A stretch of DNA of 64,000 bases from Seonamhaeicola sp. ML3 (GCF_023273855.1 NZ_CP096884.1:1178001-1242000), one strand, 5' to 3'. Positions 1-9,056 are shown, numbered from the stretch's first letter. Notes: generated by a model from the sequence alone, not told the origin. Program-made: numbers and translations.

Positions 1-310
1 CTCTGAAGTAAAAGATGTTGCTCTAACCCAAATATTCCCTTCGGGTTGGGAAATAGTAAATACCCGATTTACCGATTTTGGAAATACAACCTCTAGTCAA
101 GCGCGCTACACAGACATAAGAGATGACCGTGTGAATTTCTATTTTGACTTAAGCAGAAACGGAAATTCCAATAGCACCAAAACATTTTCGGTGATGTTGA
201 ATGCTTCCTATTTAGGACGCTATTACTTACCGGGAATCCAAGCGGAAGCTATGTATGATAATAACTTTTTAGTGAGAACTAAAGGAAAATGGATTAATGT
301 AATTAAATAA
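1..310 (+). CDS. Bacterial alpha-2-macroglobulin family protein, C-terminal end (partial)
   Basis: Only the last 102 residues are inside the window; the reading frame is open from base 2 to the TAA at 308-310. The segment carries PSGWEI, then an IRDDRVNFYFDL stretch, then YYLPGIQAEAMYDN and a basic KGKW near the end. These match the C-terminal macroglobulin domain of bacterial alpha-2-macroglobulins of the E. coli YfhM type, large periplasmic proteins thought to trap proteases. In E. coli yfhM sits beside pbpC, and a pbpC homologue lies 2.6 kb downstream here, which supports the call. The thioester region and start are outside the window. Confidence 0.85.
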   Translation, partial: SEVKDVALTQIFPSGWEIVNTRFTDFGNTTSSQARYTDIRDDRVNFYFDLSRNGNSNSTKTFSVMLNASYLGRYYLPGIQAEAMYDNNFLVRTKGKWINVIK

Positions 311-327
311 CGTTACTTAAAACCTGA

Positions 328-432
328 ACTGTCATTCTGAACTGTCACACTGAGCGGAGTCGAAGTGTTGTTTCAGAATCTCACCCTCTTATAAATTGCT
401 TTGAGAACCTGAAATAAATTCAGGTTGACAAA
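328..432. repeat. Dispersed intergenic hairpin repeat
   Basis: The gap holds TGTCATTCTGAACTGTCACACTG followed by GAGCGGAGTCGAAG and then AACCTGAAATAAATTCAGGTTGACA, whose AACCTGAA and TTCAGGTT arms form a hairpin. Related units occur at 20642-20670, 22408-22432, 40450-40480, 55180-55300 and 62890-62926. This is the kind of short palindromic intergenic repeat common in Bacteroidota. No gene is seen in it. Confidence 0.6.
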
Positions 433-468
433 ACATAGGTTTATAGTAACATCAAAAAACTTAAAAAA

Positions 469-1338
469 ATGACAAAATATATTTATATAGTGGTGGTATT
501 GATGGTATTCAATATGGCCCAAGCTCAAGAAATTAGATACGTAAACGCCGATAACGGATTGTTTTTAAGAGACAAACCTAGTCAAGATTCCAAACGCATA
601 AGTAAGTTAGTTTATGGTACAGAACTGGAAGTAACACATCGTACCAATTTAAAATTGGATGTTAGAGACCGTGAAGAAATCATCTCTGGTGAATGGGTAA
701 AAGTGACCTGCAATGAAGACATTTACAATCACAGAACGGGCTATGTATTTAATGGTTTTTTAACCGAAGAAAAACTTGAAAAACATTTTAGGGTAGGGTT
801 TGAAGAATTTACTTTGGAGTTTGAGAATTTAAGTGCCGAAATGATCGATAATCCTCAGTTTTCTGTTCATGCTTCAAATGCTGTCGATGCTATTATTGAA
901 TTGGGTGAAACCATTGAAGACAAGACCTTACTAATCAGGCATCATTCAAAATATAAAAAGATAGAAGTCTATCAAAGACATGAAAACAGTATCTCCATTT
1001 TGAATGAAGGTCCGCATTGCGACCTCAACGATTGGAAACACTATTACTCGGCTTGGCAACCATTAAAAATCGCAGGTAAAAGCAATGTTTTTACAACTGT
1101 TTCCTACAGCCCTAAAGCTTGGAGCAAATTTGTAAAGGTAGACTTAGCGGAGTTCAAAAATGCCGTAAAAGAGCATTGTGGTGAAGAATGGTACAACCTC
1201 GTAAAAGACTCTAAAGACATTAAGAAAGGTGCCTCTACTGTTTCCATCAGTAAAATCTATTTCAAGGTCATTTTCACTACCATGAATGATGAAAAAATAG
1301 AGAAAACAGTTGCTTTTGATGTCCCCATGGGATGCTAA
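469..1338 (+). CDS. Secreted SH3-like domain protein of unknown role
   Basis: The 289-residue product begins with a hydrophobic signal peptide ending near AQAQ (about residue 20). Residues 22-100 look like a bacterial SH3 domain: VNADNGLFLRDKPS is the usual opening (conserved N-x-x-L-x-L-R), followed by LVYGTELEV and a GEWVKV strand and GYVFNGFL. Such domains often bind peptidoglycan or peptides in the envelope. The remaining 190 residues resemble nothing I recognise. It sits between an alpha-2-macroglobulin gene and pbpC, which fits a periplasmic role, but this is inference. Confidence 0.7.
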   Translation: MTKYIYIVVVLMVFNMAQAQEIRYVNADNGLFLRDKPSQDSKRISKLVYGTELEVTHRTNLKLDVRDREEIISGEWVKVTCNEDIYNHRTGYVFNGFLTEEKLEKHFRVGFEEFTLEFENLSAEMIDNPQFSVHASNAVDAIIELGETIEDKTLLIRHHSKYKKIEVYQRHENSISILNEGPHCDLNDWKHYYSAWQPLKIAGKSNVFTTVSYSPKAWSKFVKVDLAEFKNAVKEHCGEEWYNLVKDSKDIKKGASTVSISKIYFKVIFTTMNDEKIEKTVAFDVPMGC

Positions 1339-1397
1339 AAATTCCTGTGAAAACAGGAATCCATTAATGGGGTGGATTCATTAATAATATCTTAAAC

Positions 1398-1430
1398 AGA
1401 CCTGTCAGGTTTTAGAAACCTTACAGGTCT
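1398..1430. repeat. 33-bp near-perfect palindrome
   Basis: Arms AGACCTGT-C-AGGTTT and AAACCT-T-ACAGGTCT flank a 3-nt spacer, with one mismatched pair. It lies between two convergent genes (469-1338 and 1451-2776). It has no T-run, so it is not a classical intrinsic terminator, though the hairpin could still protect 3 prime ends. Confidence 0.65.
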
Positions 1431-1450
1431 AAATCTTGGCACTAAAAAAG

Positions 1451-2776
1451 TTAATATTCTGTATACCTTCTGGTTACAGCATTATAGCCATATTTAGCCT
1501 TAGTATAAACCGTTTCGTTTACCACAACATACCCTTCGGGGTGTCCTTGCTTTAGAATTTCCTCACTGGTTTGTACAAACTTGCCCAAGGCGCCATCAAT
1601 CCAAACTTTATCGAAACAAACTTTAGTACCCTGCTTTACAATAATGACACGTTTGTAGGTTTTAGCAAGTTCTGTTCTATCTATAGAAATAGAAACTAAC
1701 TTTATAATTGGATTTTGCATAGCTATCTCTATACCTTGTAATCCCTTTTTTTCTAAGTTGGTTATACCTCTAACCGCTGGCCTTTTTACTACAATAGGTT
1801 TGTCTTTCGAAATACTAATTTCATAAAAGTCTGAATACGAATAACACAAAGCATTTGTTAAATTTAGCTGGTTTTCGGCGACTTTAGTTCTGTAAAAAAC
1901 TCGAGTACTTGTTGGTACTATTTTGTAGGTCTCATTTTGAGCTCCAGGAATATCATCCCAATTAATACCATCTTCACTCTTTTGCCACTGGTAAAAATGA
2001 TTTGAAAAAACAGCATAGTCTGGCTTAACCTTTAAAGTGGTTGAAAATGGCAAATAACCTCTATTCACAGAGATATGGCTTTCATTATTTTTATCTTCAA
2101 TAACTACAGTATCACCACACGGTTTAAAGGCAATATCATCTAATGCTAAATCGTTTCCGCAGCCACCTTTTCCATTATTTCTGATTTTTAAAATAACCGA
2201 TGTTTCTTCCGGCCTAGTTTGAAAGACCAGTGCAAATTGCCTCCAAGTGGGCTTATTACCTCCGTATATTGATCCTGTACTTCCGCTAGCTAGCAATCTT
2301 TTATTCGATTTGTTCCATATTTCAAAGGTAACATCAATGGGGATACCTCGACCACAGGCTTTTGTATACTCTCTGGTTAAATTAACCATCCATGACGAAA
2401 ATTCATAAGATGTATTTTCGCAAAGTCCAGAAACAGGTACCCTAAAAAACTCACCGGGTTTGTAACCCGCATTGACTATAAGCATTCTTCCATTTACATC
2501 ACCGGGAGTATGGTCTTTAAGTTTATACCAATTAAAATGCTTGTGTGTATTTGAAACCACGTAACAGCCATCTTTTGGTCTGTTCTTTGTAAACTTGTAT
2601 GTGGTAGTTCCAAAGGGTAATTTTACATTACCTACGCCGCTGCCAAAATCTTCTTCAAAAATAGGATCGCCCGTATTCCCTTTACAAAAACCTAATTGAG
2701 CTTCTGCACTTAAAAGACCTAAAAAAAACAGCAAAGCTGTGATTGTTTTTGTAGTTTTTGATAAAACTAATTGCAT
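1451..2776 (-). CDS. Secreted protein with jelly-roll-like and Ig-like regions, unknown function
   Basis: The 441-residue product starts with a clear signal peptide (LLFFLGLLSAEAQ). Residues 35-220 have the pattern of beta-sandwich modules found in many Bacteroidota surface proteins: DPIFEEDFGSG, PFGTTTY, GRMLIVNA, FSSWMVNL, and a calcium-site-like GNDLALDDIAF. Residues 230-325 look like an Ig-like or PKD-like repeat ending in YSYSDFYEISI. The C-terminal 110 residues are unclassified. I do not see a type IX secretion tail. It is transcribed away from pbpC and converges on the SH3 gene. Real gene by length, signal peptide and composition; function unknown. Confidence 0.7.
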   Translation of the reverse strand: MQLVLSKTTKTITALLFFLGLLSAEAQLGFCKGNTGDPIFEEDFGSGVGNVKLPFGTTTYKFTKNRPKDGCYVVSNTHKHFNWYKLKDHTPGDVNGRMLIVNAGYKPGEFFRVPVSGLCENTSYEFSSWMVNLTREYTKACGRGIPIDVTFEIWNKSNKRLLASGSTGSIYGGNKPTWRQFALVFQTRPEETSVILKIRNNGKGGCGNDLALDDIAFKPCGDTVVIEDKNNESHISVNRGYLPFSTTLKVKPDYAVFSNHFYQWQKSEDGINWDDIPGAQNETYKIVPTSTRVFYRTKVAENQLNLTNALCYSYSDFYEISISKDKPIVVKRPAVRGITNLEKKGLQGIEIAMQNPIIKLVSISIDRTELAKTYKRVIIVKQGTKVCFDKVWIDGALGKFVQTSEEILKQGHPEGYVVVNETVYTKAKYGYNAVTRRYTEY

Positions 2777-2935
2777 GAATTTTATATTGATTGATGAAAG
2801 TTTATTTGTATGTAATTTTTATCAACATTTTGTTACACGTTTTGTACCGTTAATTTTGAAAAAGCCCATATATTAAACTCATAAACTTATCTTAAAATAC
2901 ATCCAAACACCTATTTTAGTGAGTACATACCTTAG

Positions 2936-5287
2936 ATGAACGATATAATTGGCTACATAAAAAAAAGAAAACTTAGGTTCTCAATATTAACCATACTATT
3001 ATTAGGCTATTGCTTTTGTTTACCAAAACAGCTGTTTAACGACCCTACCTCGACCGTAATTACAAGTTCAAACAATGAACTTATAGGAGCTAAAATTGCT
3101 CCAGATGGACAATGGCGATTTCCGCATAACGATAGCATTCCAAAAAAGTTCAAAACCTGTATCATTCAGTTTGAAGACGAATACTTTTATAAGCACCCTG
3201 GTTTTAACCCTATTTCTATTTTTAAAGCCATAAAGAAAAACATGTCTTCGGGTACCGTAAAACGTGGTGGAAGTACCATTACACAACAAGTCATTCGCTT
3301 ATCCAGAAAAGGAAAACCCAGAACGTATTTCGAAAAACTTAAAGAACTTATTTTGGCTACACGATTAGAACTTCGCGATTCTAAAGACGATATTCTGGCT
3401 TATTATTCAAGTAATGCACCTTTTGGCGGAAATGTAGTTGGGCTAGACGCTGCCTCCTGGCGTTACTTTAATAGAAGTGCAAACAATTTATCATGGGCAG
3501 AAAGTGCGACTCTAGCAGTTTTACCCAATGCACCAAGCTTGATTTACCCCGGAAAAAATGAAATTCATTTAAGAAACAAACGTAACAGACTGCTTAAAAA
3601 ACTTCTTAAAAACACGATAATTGATTCCTTGACGTACAATTTGTCTATTGCCGAAAACCTTCCAAAAAAACCTTATCCACTTCCTCAAATAGCACCGCAT
3701 TTATTACAAAAACTGTCCAAATCGCATCGAGGGCAATCCCTAACAACCACCATTGATGCCACTTTGCAAAGACAAGTTAACAACATTGTAAAACAACATC
3801 ATTCAATTTCAAGTCAGAACGAAATACACAATGCTGCAGTCCTCGTTTTAGATGTAAAAACAAGGCAGGTCTTAACTTACGTAGGCAATACACCAACTAG
3901 CAACAAACACCAAAAAGATGTAGATATCATTGATAAACCAAGAAGTACCGGTAGTATATTAAAACCTTTTTTATACGCCGCCATGTTAGATACCGGAGAT
4001 AAGCTACCCAACACTTTGGTAGCCGATGTGCCAACACAATTTGGCAGCTACAATCCAGAGAATTTCAATAAAACTTATGATGGCGCCGTGCCTGCCAGTA
4101 AAGCCTTATCGCGTTCTTTAAATGTACCATCGGTTAGGATGTTGCAAGACTTTGGGTTAGATAGATTTCATCATTATCTCAAGGCCTTGAGATTAAAAGA
4201 CCTCAAATACAATGCTAATCATTACGGCTTATCCTTGATTTTAGGCGGTGCCGAAAGCAACCTATGGGACTTGTGTAAAAGTTATGCAGCGATGGCATCT
4301 ACCGTAAATCATTTCTCTGAAACATCTAGTGCATATTACTCCAAAGAATTTTGCGAACCTACTTTATTGACTTCTGAAAACGTTGACTTCGGAAAAATAC
4401 AACCTGAAAAAACCTTATTTGATGCCGCCTCCATATACCTCACTTTTGAAAGTCTCAAAAAAGTAAACAGACCTGAAGGTGATGAAAATTGGGAGTTTTT
4501 TGACGGTTCCAAACAAATTGCCTGGAAAACCGGTACCAGTTTTGGCTTTAGGGATGCTTGGGCAATTGGTGCAACCAAAGATTTTGTAGTTGGAGTTTGG
4601 GTTGGTAATGCTGATGGTGAAGGCAGACCGGGGTTAGTAGGTGTTCAAACAGCTGCACCAATCCTCTTCGAGGTCTTCGATTTGTTACCAAAAAGCGAAT
4701 GGTTTGCCAAACCTTTTGACGAAATGCATGAAGCAACCATATGCAAACAAAGTGGCCATAGAGCTTCACAACATTGTGATGATACCGAAGCAACTTTTGT
4801 TCAGTTAAGCGGATTAAAAACAAGACCTTGCCCATATCATAGGCTTATTCATGTCGATAAAACCGAAACTTACCAAGTCAATACGTCTTGCGAAGATGTT
4901 AGTAATATAAAACATAAATCGTGGTTTGTACTGCCACCACTTATGGCGCATTACTACCAAAATAAAAATCCGTTTTATAAACCGCTCCCCAAGTTTAGAA
5001 CAGACTGTTTAGGTGAACAAGCCATTTCTATGGAATTTATTTACCCTAGGGAAAATAACAGCATCTTTTTACCAAAAGATTTTGATGGCAACACCAATGA
5101 AATGATTTTAAAAATGGCCCATTCAAAACCCGAAAGCACATTGTTTTGGTATTTAAACAACATATTTATTGGGAGTACCAAAGACATTCACGAAATCGCT
5201 GTTTTACCTAAACAAGGCAAACATACACTCACTGTTGTAGATGAATTTGGTAATGAAGCCAAGCAGTTTTTCGAGGTAAGTAAATAA
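2936..5287 (+). CDS. pbpC: Penicillin-binding protein 1C (bifunctional murein glycosyltransferase/transpeptidase)
   Basis: The protein of 783 residues has a short cytoplasmic start, one membrane anchor (residues 14-29), a GT51 glycosyltransferase domain and a transpeptidase domain, then the extra C-terminal domain typical of PBP1C. Visible motifs: catalytic E80 in FEDEYFYKHPG, the GGSTITQQ box near residue 110, transpeptidase SxxK as S340-I-L-K343, SLN, and KTGTS followed by FRDAW. PBP1C polymerises glycan strands and cross-links peptidoglycan; in E. coli it partners with the alpha-2-macroglobulin YfhM, and such a gene ends at base 310. The ATG at 2936 gives the expected short N-terminus before the membrane segment. 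Confidence 0.95.
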   Translation: MNDIIGYIKKRKLRFSILTILLLGYCFCLPKQLFNDPTSTVITSSNNELIGAKIAPDGQWRFPHNDSIPKKFKTCIIQFEDEYFYKHPGFNPISIFKAIKKNMSSGTVKRGGSTITQQVIRLSRKGKPRTYFEKLKELILATRLELRDSKDDILAYYSSNAPFGGNVVGLDAASWRYFNRSANNLSWAESATLAVLPNAPSLIYPGKNEIHLRNKRNRLLKKLLKNTIIDSLTYNLSIAENLPKKPYPLPQIAPHLLQKLSKSHRGQSLTTTIDATLQRQVNNIVKQHHSISSQNEIHNAAVLVLDVKTRQVLTYVGNTPTSNKHQKDVDIIDKPRSTGSILKPFLYAAMLDTGDKLPNTLVADVPTQFGSYNPENFNKTYDGAVPASKALSRSLNVPSVRMLQDFGLDRFHHYLKALRLKDLKYNANHYGLSLILGGAESNLWDLCKSYAAMASTVNHFSETSSAYYSKEFCEPTLLTSENVDFGKIQPEKTLFDAASIYLTFESLKKVNRPEGDENWEFFDGSKQIAWKTGTSFGFRDAWAIGATKDFVVGVWVGNADGEGRPGLVGVQTAAPILFEVFDLLPKSEWFAKPFDEMHEATICKQSGHRASQHCDDTEATFVQLSGLKTRPCPYHRLIHVDKTETYQVNTSCEDVSNIKHKSWFVLPPLMAHYYQNKNPFYKPLPKFRTDCLGEQAISMEFIYPRENNSIFLPKDFDGNTNEMILKMAHSKPESTLFWYLNNIFIGSTKDIHEIAVLPKQGKHTLTVVDEFGNEAKQFFEVSK

Positions 5288-5357
5288 TTATTTTTCAGTT
5301 TTTTTGAACCTATCAAAAAATGAAGTGTATCTAAAGATATAATCAATAACAAAGCAT

Positions 5358-5954
5358 ATGAAAACATTATCATCAAAATCATTAAACGTTCTAGTTATCG
5401 TATTAGCATTTTCTCTTGTGTCATTTACAAGCAAGGAAAAACAAACCATTAAAGGTTGGTTCTTAGCTGGTAGTAGTCCTGAATCCTATGAAATAGGAGT
5501 CGTTCACGATTCTGAAAGGAATAGTAAAATAGCCTTTTTAAAATCAAAAGATTCTAAAATAAAAGGTTTCGGTACTATTATGCAGAGCTTTGAACCAAAA
5601 AAATTTTTAGGAAAAAAAGTTAAGTTAACAGCATATATAAAATCTAAAGACATAAAAGATTGGGCAGGTATGTGGATGCGAATAGACGGCCCCAACAAAA
5701 AATCACTTGGCTTTGACAATATGCAAAATAGACCCATTAAAGGAACTACATCTTGGACTAAATATGAGATTGTACTTAAAGTACCTAAAGAGGCCGTTAA
5801 TTTAGCTTACGGAGTCCTAACTTCGAAGACAGGAGAAATTTATATTGATAGTTTTAAGTTTGAAATAGTTGATGAAAGCGTTAAAAACACTGGACACCAA
5901 GGTAGCGTAAAATTGACCGAACCAACCAACACCGACTTTGAGGAATCTTTTTAA
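5358..5954 (+). CDS. Secreted jelly-roll-like protein at head of ECF sigma locus
   Basis: The 198-residue product has a signal peptide (LNVLVIVLAFSLVSF). The mature part (KGWFLAGSSPESYEIGV, MQSFEPKKFLGKKV, TAYIKSKD, WAGMWMRIDG, NRPIKGTTSWTKYEIVL) has the alternating pattern of a carbohydrate-binding-module-like beta-sandwich that I know mainly as an accessory domain beside regulators and peptidases in Firmicutes and Bacteroidota. The next gene, a sigma factor, starts 16 nt after its stop, so the two are probably one transcript. It may act in the periplasm or extracellularly as the sensed or regulated component, but no ligand can be inferred. Confidence 0.7.
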   Translation: MKTLSSKSLNVLVIVLAFSLVSFTSKEKQTIKGWFLAGSSPESYEIGVVHDSERNSKIAFLKSKDSKIKGFGTIMQSFEPKKFLGKKVKLTAYIKSKDIKDWAGMWMRIDGPNKKSLGFDNMQNRPIKGTTSWTKYEIVLKVPKEAVNLAYGVLTSKTGEIYIDSFKFEIVDESVKNTGHQGSVKLTEPTNTDFEESF

Positions 5955-5970
5955 ATTTAAAAGAAACTAA

Positions 5971-6561
5971 TTGGATTTTAAATTTAGGACCTCTTGTAAA
6001 TACAAGTCAGATGAAGAACTAATGGTTCTAATCGCTAGAGGTAAAGAAAAAGCTTTTAACGAAATTTATCAACGTTATTCAAAAAAGCTTTTTCTTTTTT
6101 TCTACCGAAAGCTATATCAGGATAAGGATTATGCTGAAGATTTTTTACAAAACTTATTCTTAAAAATTATAGAAAAGGCTCATCTTTTCGATACAGAGAA
6201 GAGCTTTTCTTCTTGGATTTATAGTATTGCTTACAATATGTGCAAAAATGAATATAGAAAAAATGGAAGCACTAAAGAAATAAGTTTAAACATTGAAGAA
6301 TTAAAACATAACCTTACTTTTCCTAGTAATTTGAGCGATAAAACCGATTTAACTCTGTTCAAAAAGAAACTTGACATCGAACTTAATAAATTAGATGAAA
6401 AACATAACTTAACATTCACACTAAGACACTTAGATAATTTATCTATCAAAGAAATAAGCGAAGTCATGGATTGTTCTGAAGGCACCGTAAAGTCGAGATT
6501 ATTTTATACTACAAAAAAACTATCTGAAAAATTGAAAAACTTTAAAGCTATAAAGATTTAA
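5971..6561 (+). CDS. RNA polymerase ECF-type sigma factor
   Basis: The 196-residue product has sigma region 2 (residues 14-85: DEELMVLIARGKEKAF, YAEDFLQNLFLKI, SWIYSIAYNMCKNEYRK) and region 4 (residues 135-185: FTLRHLDNLSIKEISEVMD, GTVKSRLFYTTKKL) with the usual helix-turn-helix. The reading starts at a TTG (5971); the first in-frame ATG at 6022 would cut into the first helix of region 2, so the TTG or another weak start is more likely. The following gene overlaps in function: a single-pass membrane protein starting 4 nt downstream, the expected place for an anti-sigma factor. Likely controls its own operon. Confidence 0.9.
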   Translation: MDFKFRTSCKYKSDEELMVLIARGKEKAFNEIYQRYSKKLFLFFYRKLYQDKDYAEDFLQNLFLKIIEKAHLFDTEKSFSSWIYSIAYNMCKNEYRKNGSTKEISLNIEELKHNLTFPSNLSDKTDLTLFKKKLDIELNKLDEKHNLTFTLRHLDNLSIKEISEVMDCSEGTVKSRLFYTTKKLSEKLKNFKAIKI

Positions 6562-6565
6562 TATT

Positions 6566-7084
6566 ATGGATTCTACTGTCGAAAAATTAGTATTACTAAA
6601 AGATTTTTCAAAACTATCGTTAAAAGAAAAACAACTCGTGTTATCCCAAATAACAGAAACCGAATACAATGACATTAGGTCACTTTTAACAAAATCTAAA
6701 CAAGTCTACAAAAAAGACTTAGAGCTATTACAGGTTAACAGTGATATAGAGAATAAGCTCTTAATTGCTTTTAAGCAAAAACATGAACAACATAACACGC
6801 AAAAGGGTTATGCTTCGTTATGGAACAATCACAAAAAGATTTTAAGACCAGTTTTTTCAATAGCGGCAACTATAGTTTTAGCAACATTTATCATAAAGAA
6901 TAAACAAAAAGAAGAATTTGAAGTCGATCACGTATCACTTTACTTGAACGAAAAAAAAGAACTTTTAAAAGTTAACCTAGACCATTCTTCCGATTTAATA
7001 GACAGTAATAAGTACAACAAAGACTCTATCTTAGAAATGAATAATTATTTACGCATAAATACCAATGGTTTATATACTAATTGA
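6566..7084 (+). CDS. Putative anti-sigma factor, single-pass membrane protein
   Basis: The 172-residue product has a charged, helical N-terminal half (residues 1-90, KDFSKLSLKEKQLVLSQITETEYNDIR), one membrane helix at about residues 93-110 (ILRPVFSIAATIVLATFII) and a 60-residue C-terminal part. This topology, and its position 4 nt after the ECF sigma gene, is that of membrane anti-sigma factors: a cytoplasmic domain holds the sigma factor and the far side senses a signal. No zinc-binding HxxxCxxC motif is present, so it is not a ZAS-type anti-sigma. The assignment rests on context and topology, not on a recognised family. Confidence 0.65.
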   Translation: MDSTVEKLVLLKDFSKLSLKEKQLVLSQITETEYNDIRSLLTKSKQVYKKDLELLQVNSDIENKLLIAFKQKHEQHNTQKGYASLWNNHKKILRPVFSIAATIVLATFIIKNKQKEEFEVDHVSLYLNEKKELLKVNLDHSSDLIDSNKYNKDSILEMNNYLRINTNGLYTN

Positions 7085-7158
7085 TTTATCCTTAGAAATA
7101 AACACGAATTTTTGAAGCAACCTCAATCAAAAAATCGCATCTTGTAAAGAAAATAAAT

Positions 7159-7626
7159 ATGCGAATTCTAACACTACTTTTTTGTTTAGTACTTGTGCAA
7201 TCTTGTAAGAATGATGATGATATTATTTGCCACGGTGACCCTATCCCCCTTAATATCATGTTTATTAATTTAACCGATAGCAACGGAAACAACTTAATTG
7301 AAAATGGCACTTTTATTAAAGACGATATAAAGACATCGTTTAATGGCTTTTACAATACAAGTCCTTTTTTTGAAAATGAACCGGGGTTACAAAACCTCAT
7401 AGCAATTACTGTTGTTGGAAACCCAGGTGATAATACCTACGAAATAGAGCTATCTAATTCTATAACTGATACACTTATATTAAATTTAACTGAGGAAATT
7501 TTTGGTGAAGCACCATGCATATCTTCTAGGTTTAATGTGAATACAGCAAACTATAATGGTTTCGATGAAAATTTTGAACTAGTGGACGATTGGGGCTATC
7601 GATTAACTATTGTTAAAGACCTATAA
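7159..7626 (+). CDS. Small lipoprotein with surface-export-like acidic signal
   Basis: The product of 155 residues begins MRILTLLFCLVLVQSC, a lipoprotein signal with the lipid cysteine at residue 16. The cysteine is followed by KNDDD. In Flavobacteria and Bacteroides an acidic cluster just after the lipid cysteine is a lipoprotein export signal that sends the protein to the cell surface, so surface exposure is likely here. The mature part is unclassified. It follows the putative anti-sigma gene by 74 nt and ends at a strong terminator, so it may belong to the sigma-factor regulon. Confidence 0.7.
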   Translation: MRILTLLFCLVLVQSCKNDDDIICHGDPIPLNIMFINLTDSNGNNLIENGTFIKDDIKTSFNGFYNTSPFFENEPGLQNLIAITVVGNPGDNTYEIELSNSITDTLILNLTEEIFGEAPCISSRFNVNTANYNGFDENFELVDDWGYRLTIVKDL

Positions 7627-7628
7627 AC

Positions 7629-7658
7629 AAAGCACCCGCAAATAATTACGGGTGCTTT
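7629..7658. terminator. Bidirectional intrinsic terminator
   Basis: A perfect 10-bp stem AAAGCACCCG / CGGGTGCTTT with a 10-nt loop lies between the convergent lipoprotein gene (plus) and rtcB (minus). The stop codon of rtcB is inside the 3 prime arm. A and T tracts on both sides are short, so it may serve both strands. Confidence 0.75.
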
Positions 7659-9056
7659 CTAATTCCTATCCATTCTAACAATCTTTGGCGTAAAAGTTCC
7701 AACGACTTCAACCAGTTCAGATTGATTGGCCATGACTTTATGAATATTTTTATATGCCATAGGCGCTTCATCTTTTCCGCCACCAATTAAAGTAACACCA
7801 AAGTCTTTTAGAACTTTATTAATCTCACTTTGGGTTAACTGTTCCTTAGCTTTTCTTCTGGAAAGCAATCTGCCCGCACCATGAGATGCCGAGTTCAACG
7901 AAGCTTCAAACCCCTTGCCACGAACAATAAAACCGGGAGCGGTCATAGAACCTGGAATGATTCCGAGCACACCTTTTTGAGCTGGTGTAGCTCCTTTTCT
8001 ATGTACTATCAATTCCTCACCGTTTACTTGCTCCTTCCAAGCAAAATTATGATGGTTTTCTACCATAGCCAATGGTCGTTTTCCAAGAGCTTTTGCAAGC
8101 CTTCGGTGGATATCATGATGGCAAGCCGACGCATAATCGCCTGCCAAATTCATTGCCAACCAATATTCCTGACCATCATGCGTATTCAAATCTAACCATG
8201 CTAAATGTTTTGCTTCATTAGGTAATGGTGTTTGTTGCATCGCCAATTTGGTATAGTGTTTTGCAATATTAGCACCCAATCCGCGTGAGCCGCTATGTGA
8301 TAAGACCCCTACGTATTCACCAACCGGAATATTGAATTCGTTATGTTCATCCTGAATTTTAATAATACCAAATTCCACAAAATGATTACCACCTCCAGAA
8401 CTTCCCAATTGTTTATAAGCCTTGTCTTTTAGTTTTTTAACCATCGGAATGTTCCTAAATTCTTCACGTTCAAAAATGGGGTTGTCCACGTGCTGCTTAT
8501 GTGTTTCATAACTTCCAAATTTAGTGTGGTCCTGTAGCATTTGTACATATTTGTCTTTGCTTCCGGTTAAGTAAGAAGGTGCTATATCGTAAATAGACAA
8601 GCACATTCTACAACCAATATCTACACCAACTCCATAAGGGATAACAGCATTATCGGTTGCTAGCACACCACCAATAGGCAAACCGTAGCCGTGATGCCCA
8701 TCTGGCATCAAAGCGCCGGCTTTCGCTATTGGAAGTTTTAAAGCTGTAAATAATTGATGCTTCGCTTCATCTTGAATGTTGTTTTCTCCAAAAATGGTAA
8801 ATGGCGCTCGCGTATTATTCAGTTTATGTGCTTCTACTTTAACAGGTTGGACTAGGGCTTCGGCAATCTTTCCAAAAACCCCATCATTTAAATATTTCTC
8901 AGGATTTTTTAAAACGGTTTTTAATCGCTGAAGCACTTTGTCCTTTCGCTCTCTCTTAAAATTGGTGAGCATACTATTTACTGCAATACCTATAACTTTT
9001 CCTTGAGGATACCCTATCGCTATAAGGTCTTTTCCTCTTAATTTAAGTTTTGCCAT
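7659..9056 (-). CDS. rtcB: RNA-splicing ligase RtcB
   Basis: RtcB joins RNA 2 prime,3 prime-cyclic phosphate (or 3 prime phosphate) ends to 5 prime-OH ends with GTP and Mn2+. The 465-residue product shows MPDGHHGYGLPIGG (118-130), GVDIGC with the metal cysteine C149, GGGNHFVEFG (221-230), SHSGSRGLG (253-261), NHHN (334-337), HRKGATPA (352-359) and SHGAGR with H392, the histidine expected to carry GMP. Length is somewhat longer than the E. coli enzyme. The start ATG lies within the last 19 nt of the upstream PcfJ-domain gene, so translation of the pair is probably coupled. In Bacteroidota without tRNA introns RtcB is presumed to act in RNA repair. Confidence 0.95.
   Translation of the reverse strand: MAKLKLRGKDLIAIGYPQGKVIGIAVNSMLTNFKRERKDKVLQRLKTVLKNPEKYLNDGVFGKIAEALVQPVKVEAHKLNNTRAPFTIFGENNIQDEAKHQLFTALKLPIAKAGALMPDGHHGYGLPIGGVLATDNAVIPYGVGVDIGCRMCLSIYDIAPSYLTGSKDKYVQMLQDHTKFGSYETHKQHVDNPIFEREEFRNIPMVKKLKDKAYKQLGSSGGGNHFVEFGIIKIQDEHNEFNIPVGEYVGVLSHSGSRGLGANIAKHYTKLAMQQTPLPNEAKHLAWLDLNTHDGQEYWLAMNLAGDYASACHHDIHRRLAKALGKRPLAMVENHHNFAWKEQVNGEELIVHRKGATPAQKGVLGIIPGSMTAPGFIVRGKGFEASLNSASHGAGRLLSRRKAKEQLTQSEINKVLKDFGVTLIGGGKDEAPMAYKNIHKVMANQSELVEVVGTFTPKIVRMDRN

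Noticed and set aside
7881..8195. A 104-codon plus-strand frame inside rtcB
   Set aside because: Antisense shadow of rtcB; every RtcB motif is on the other strand.
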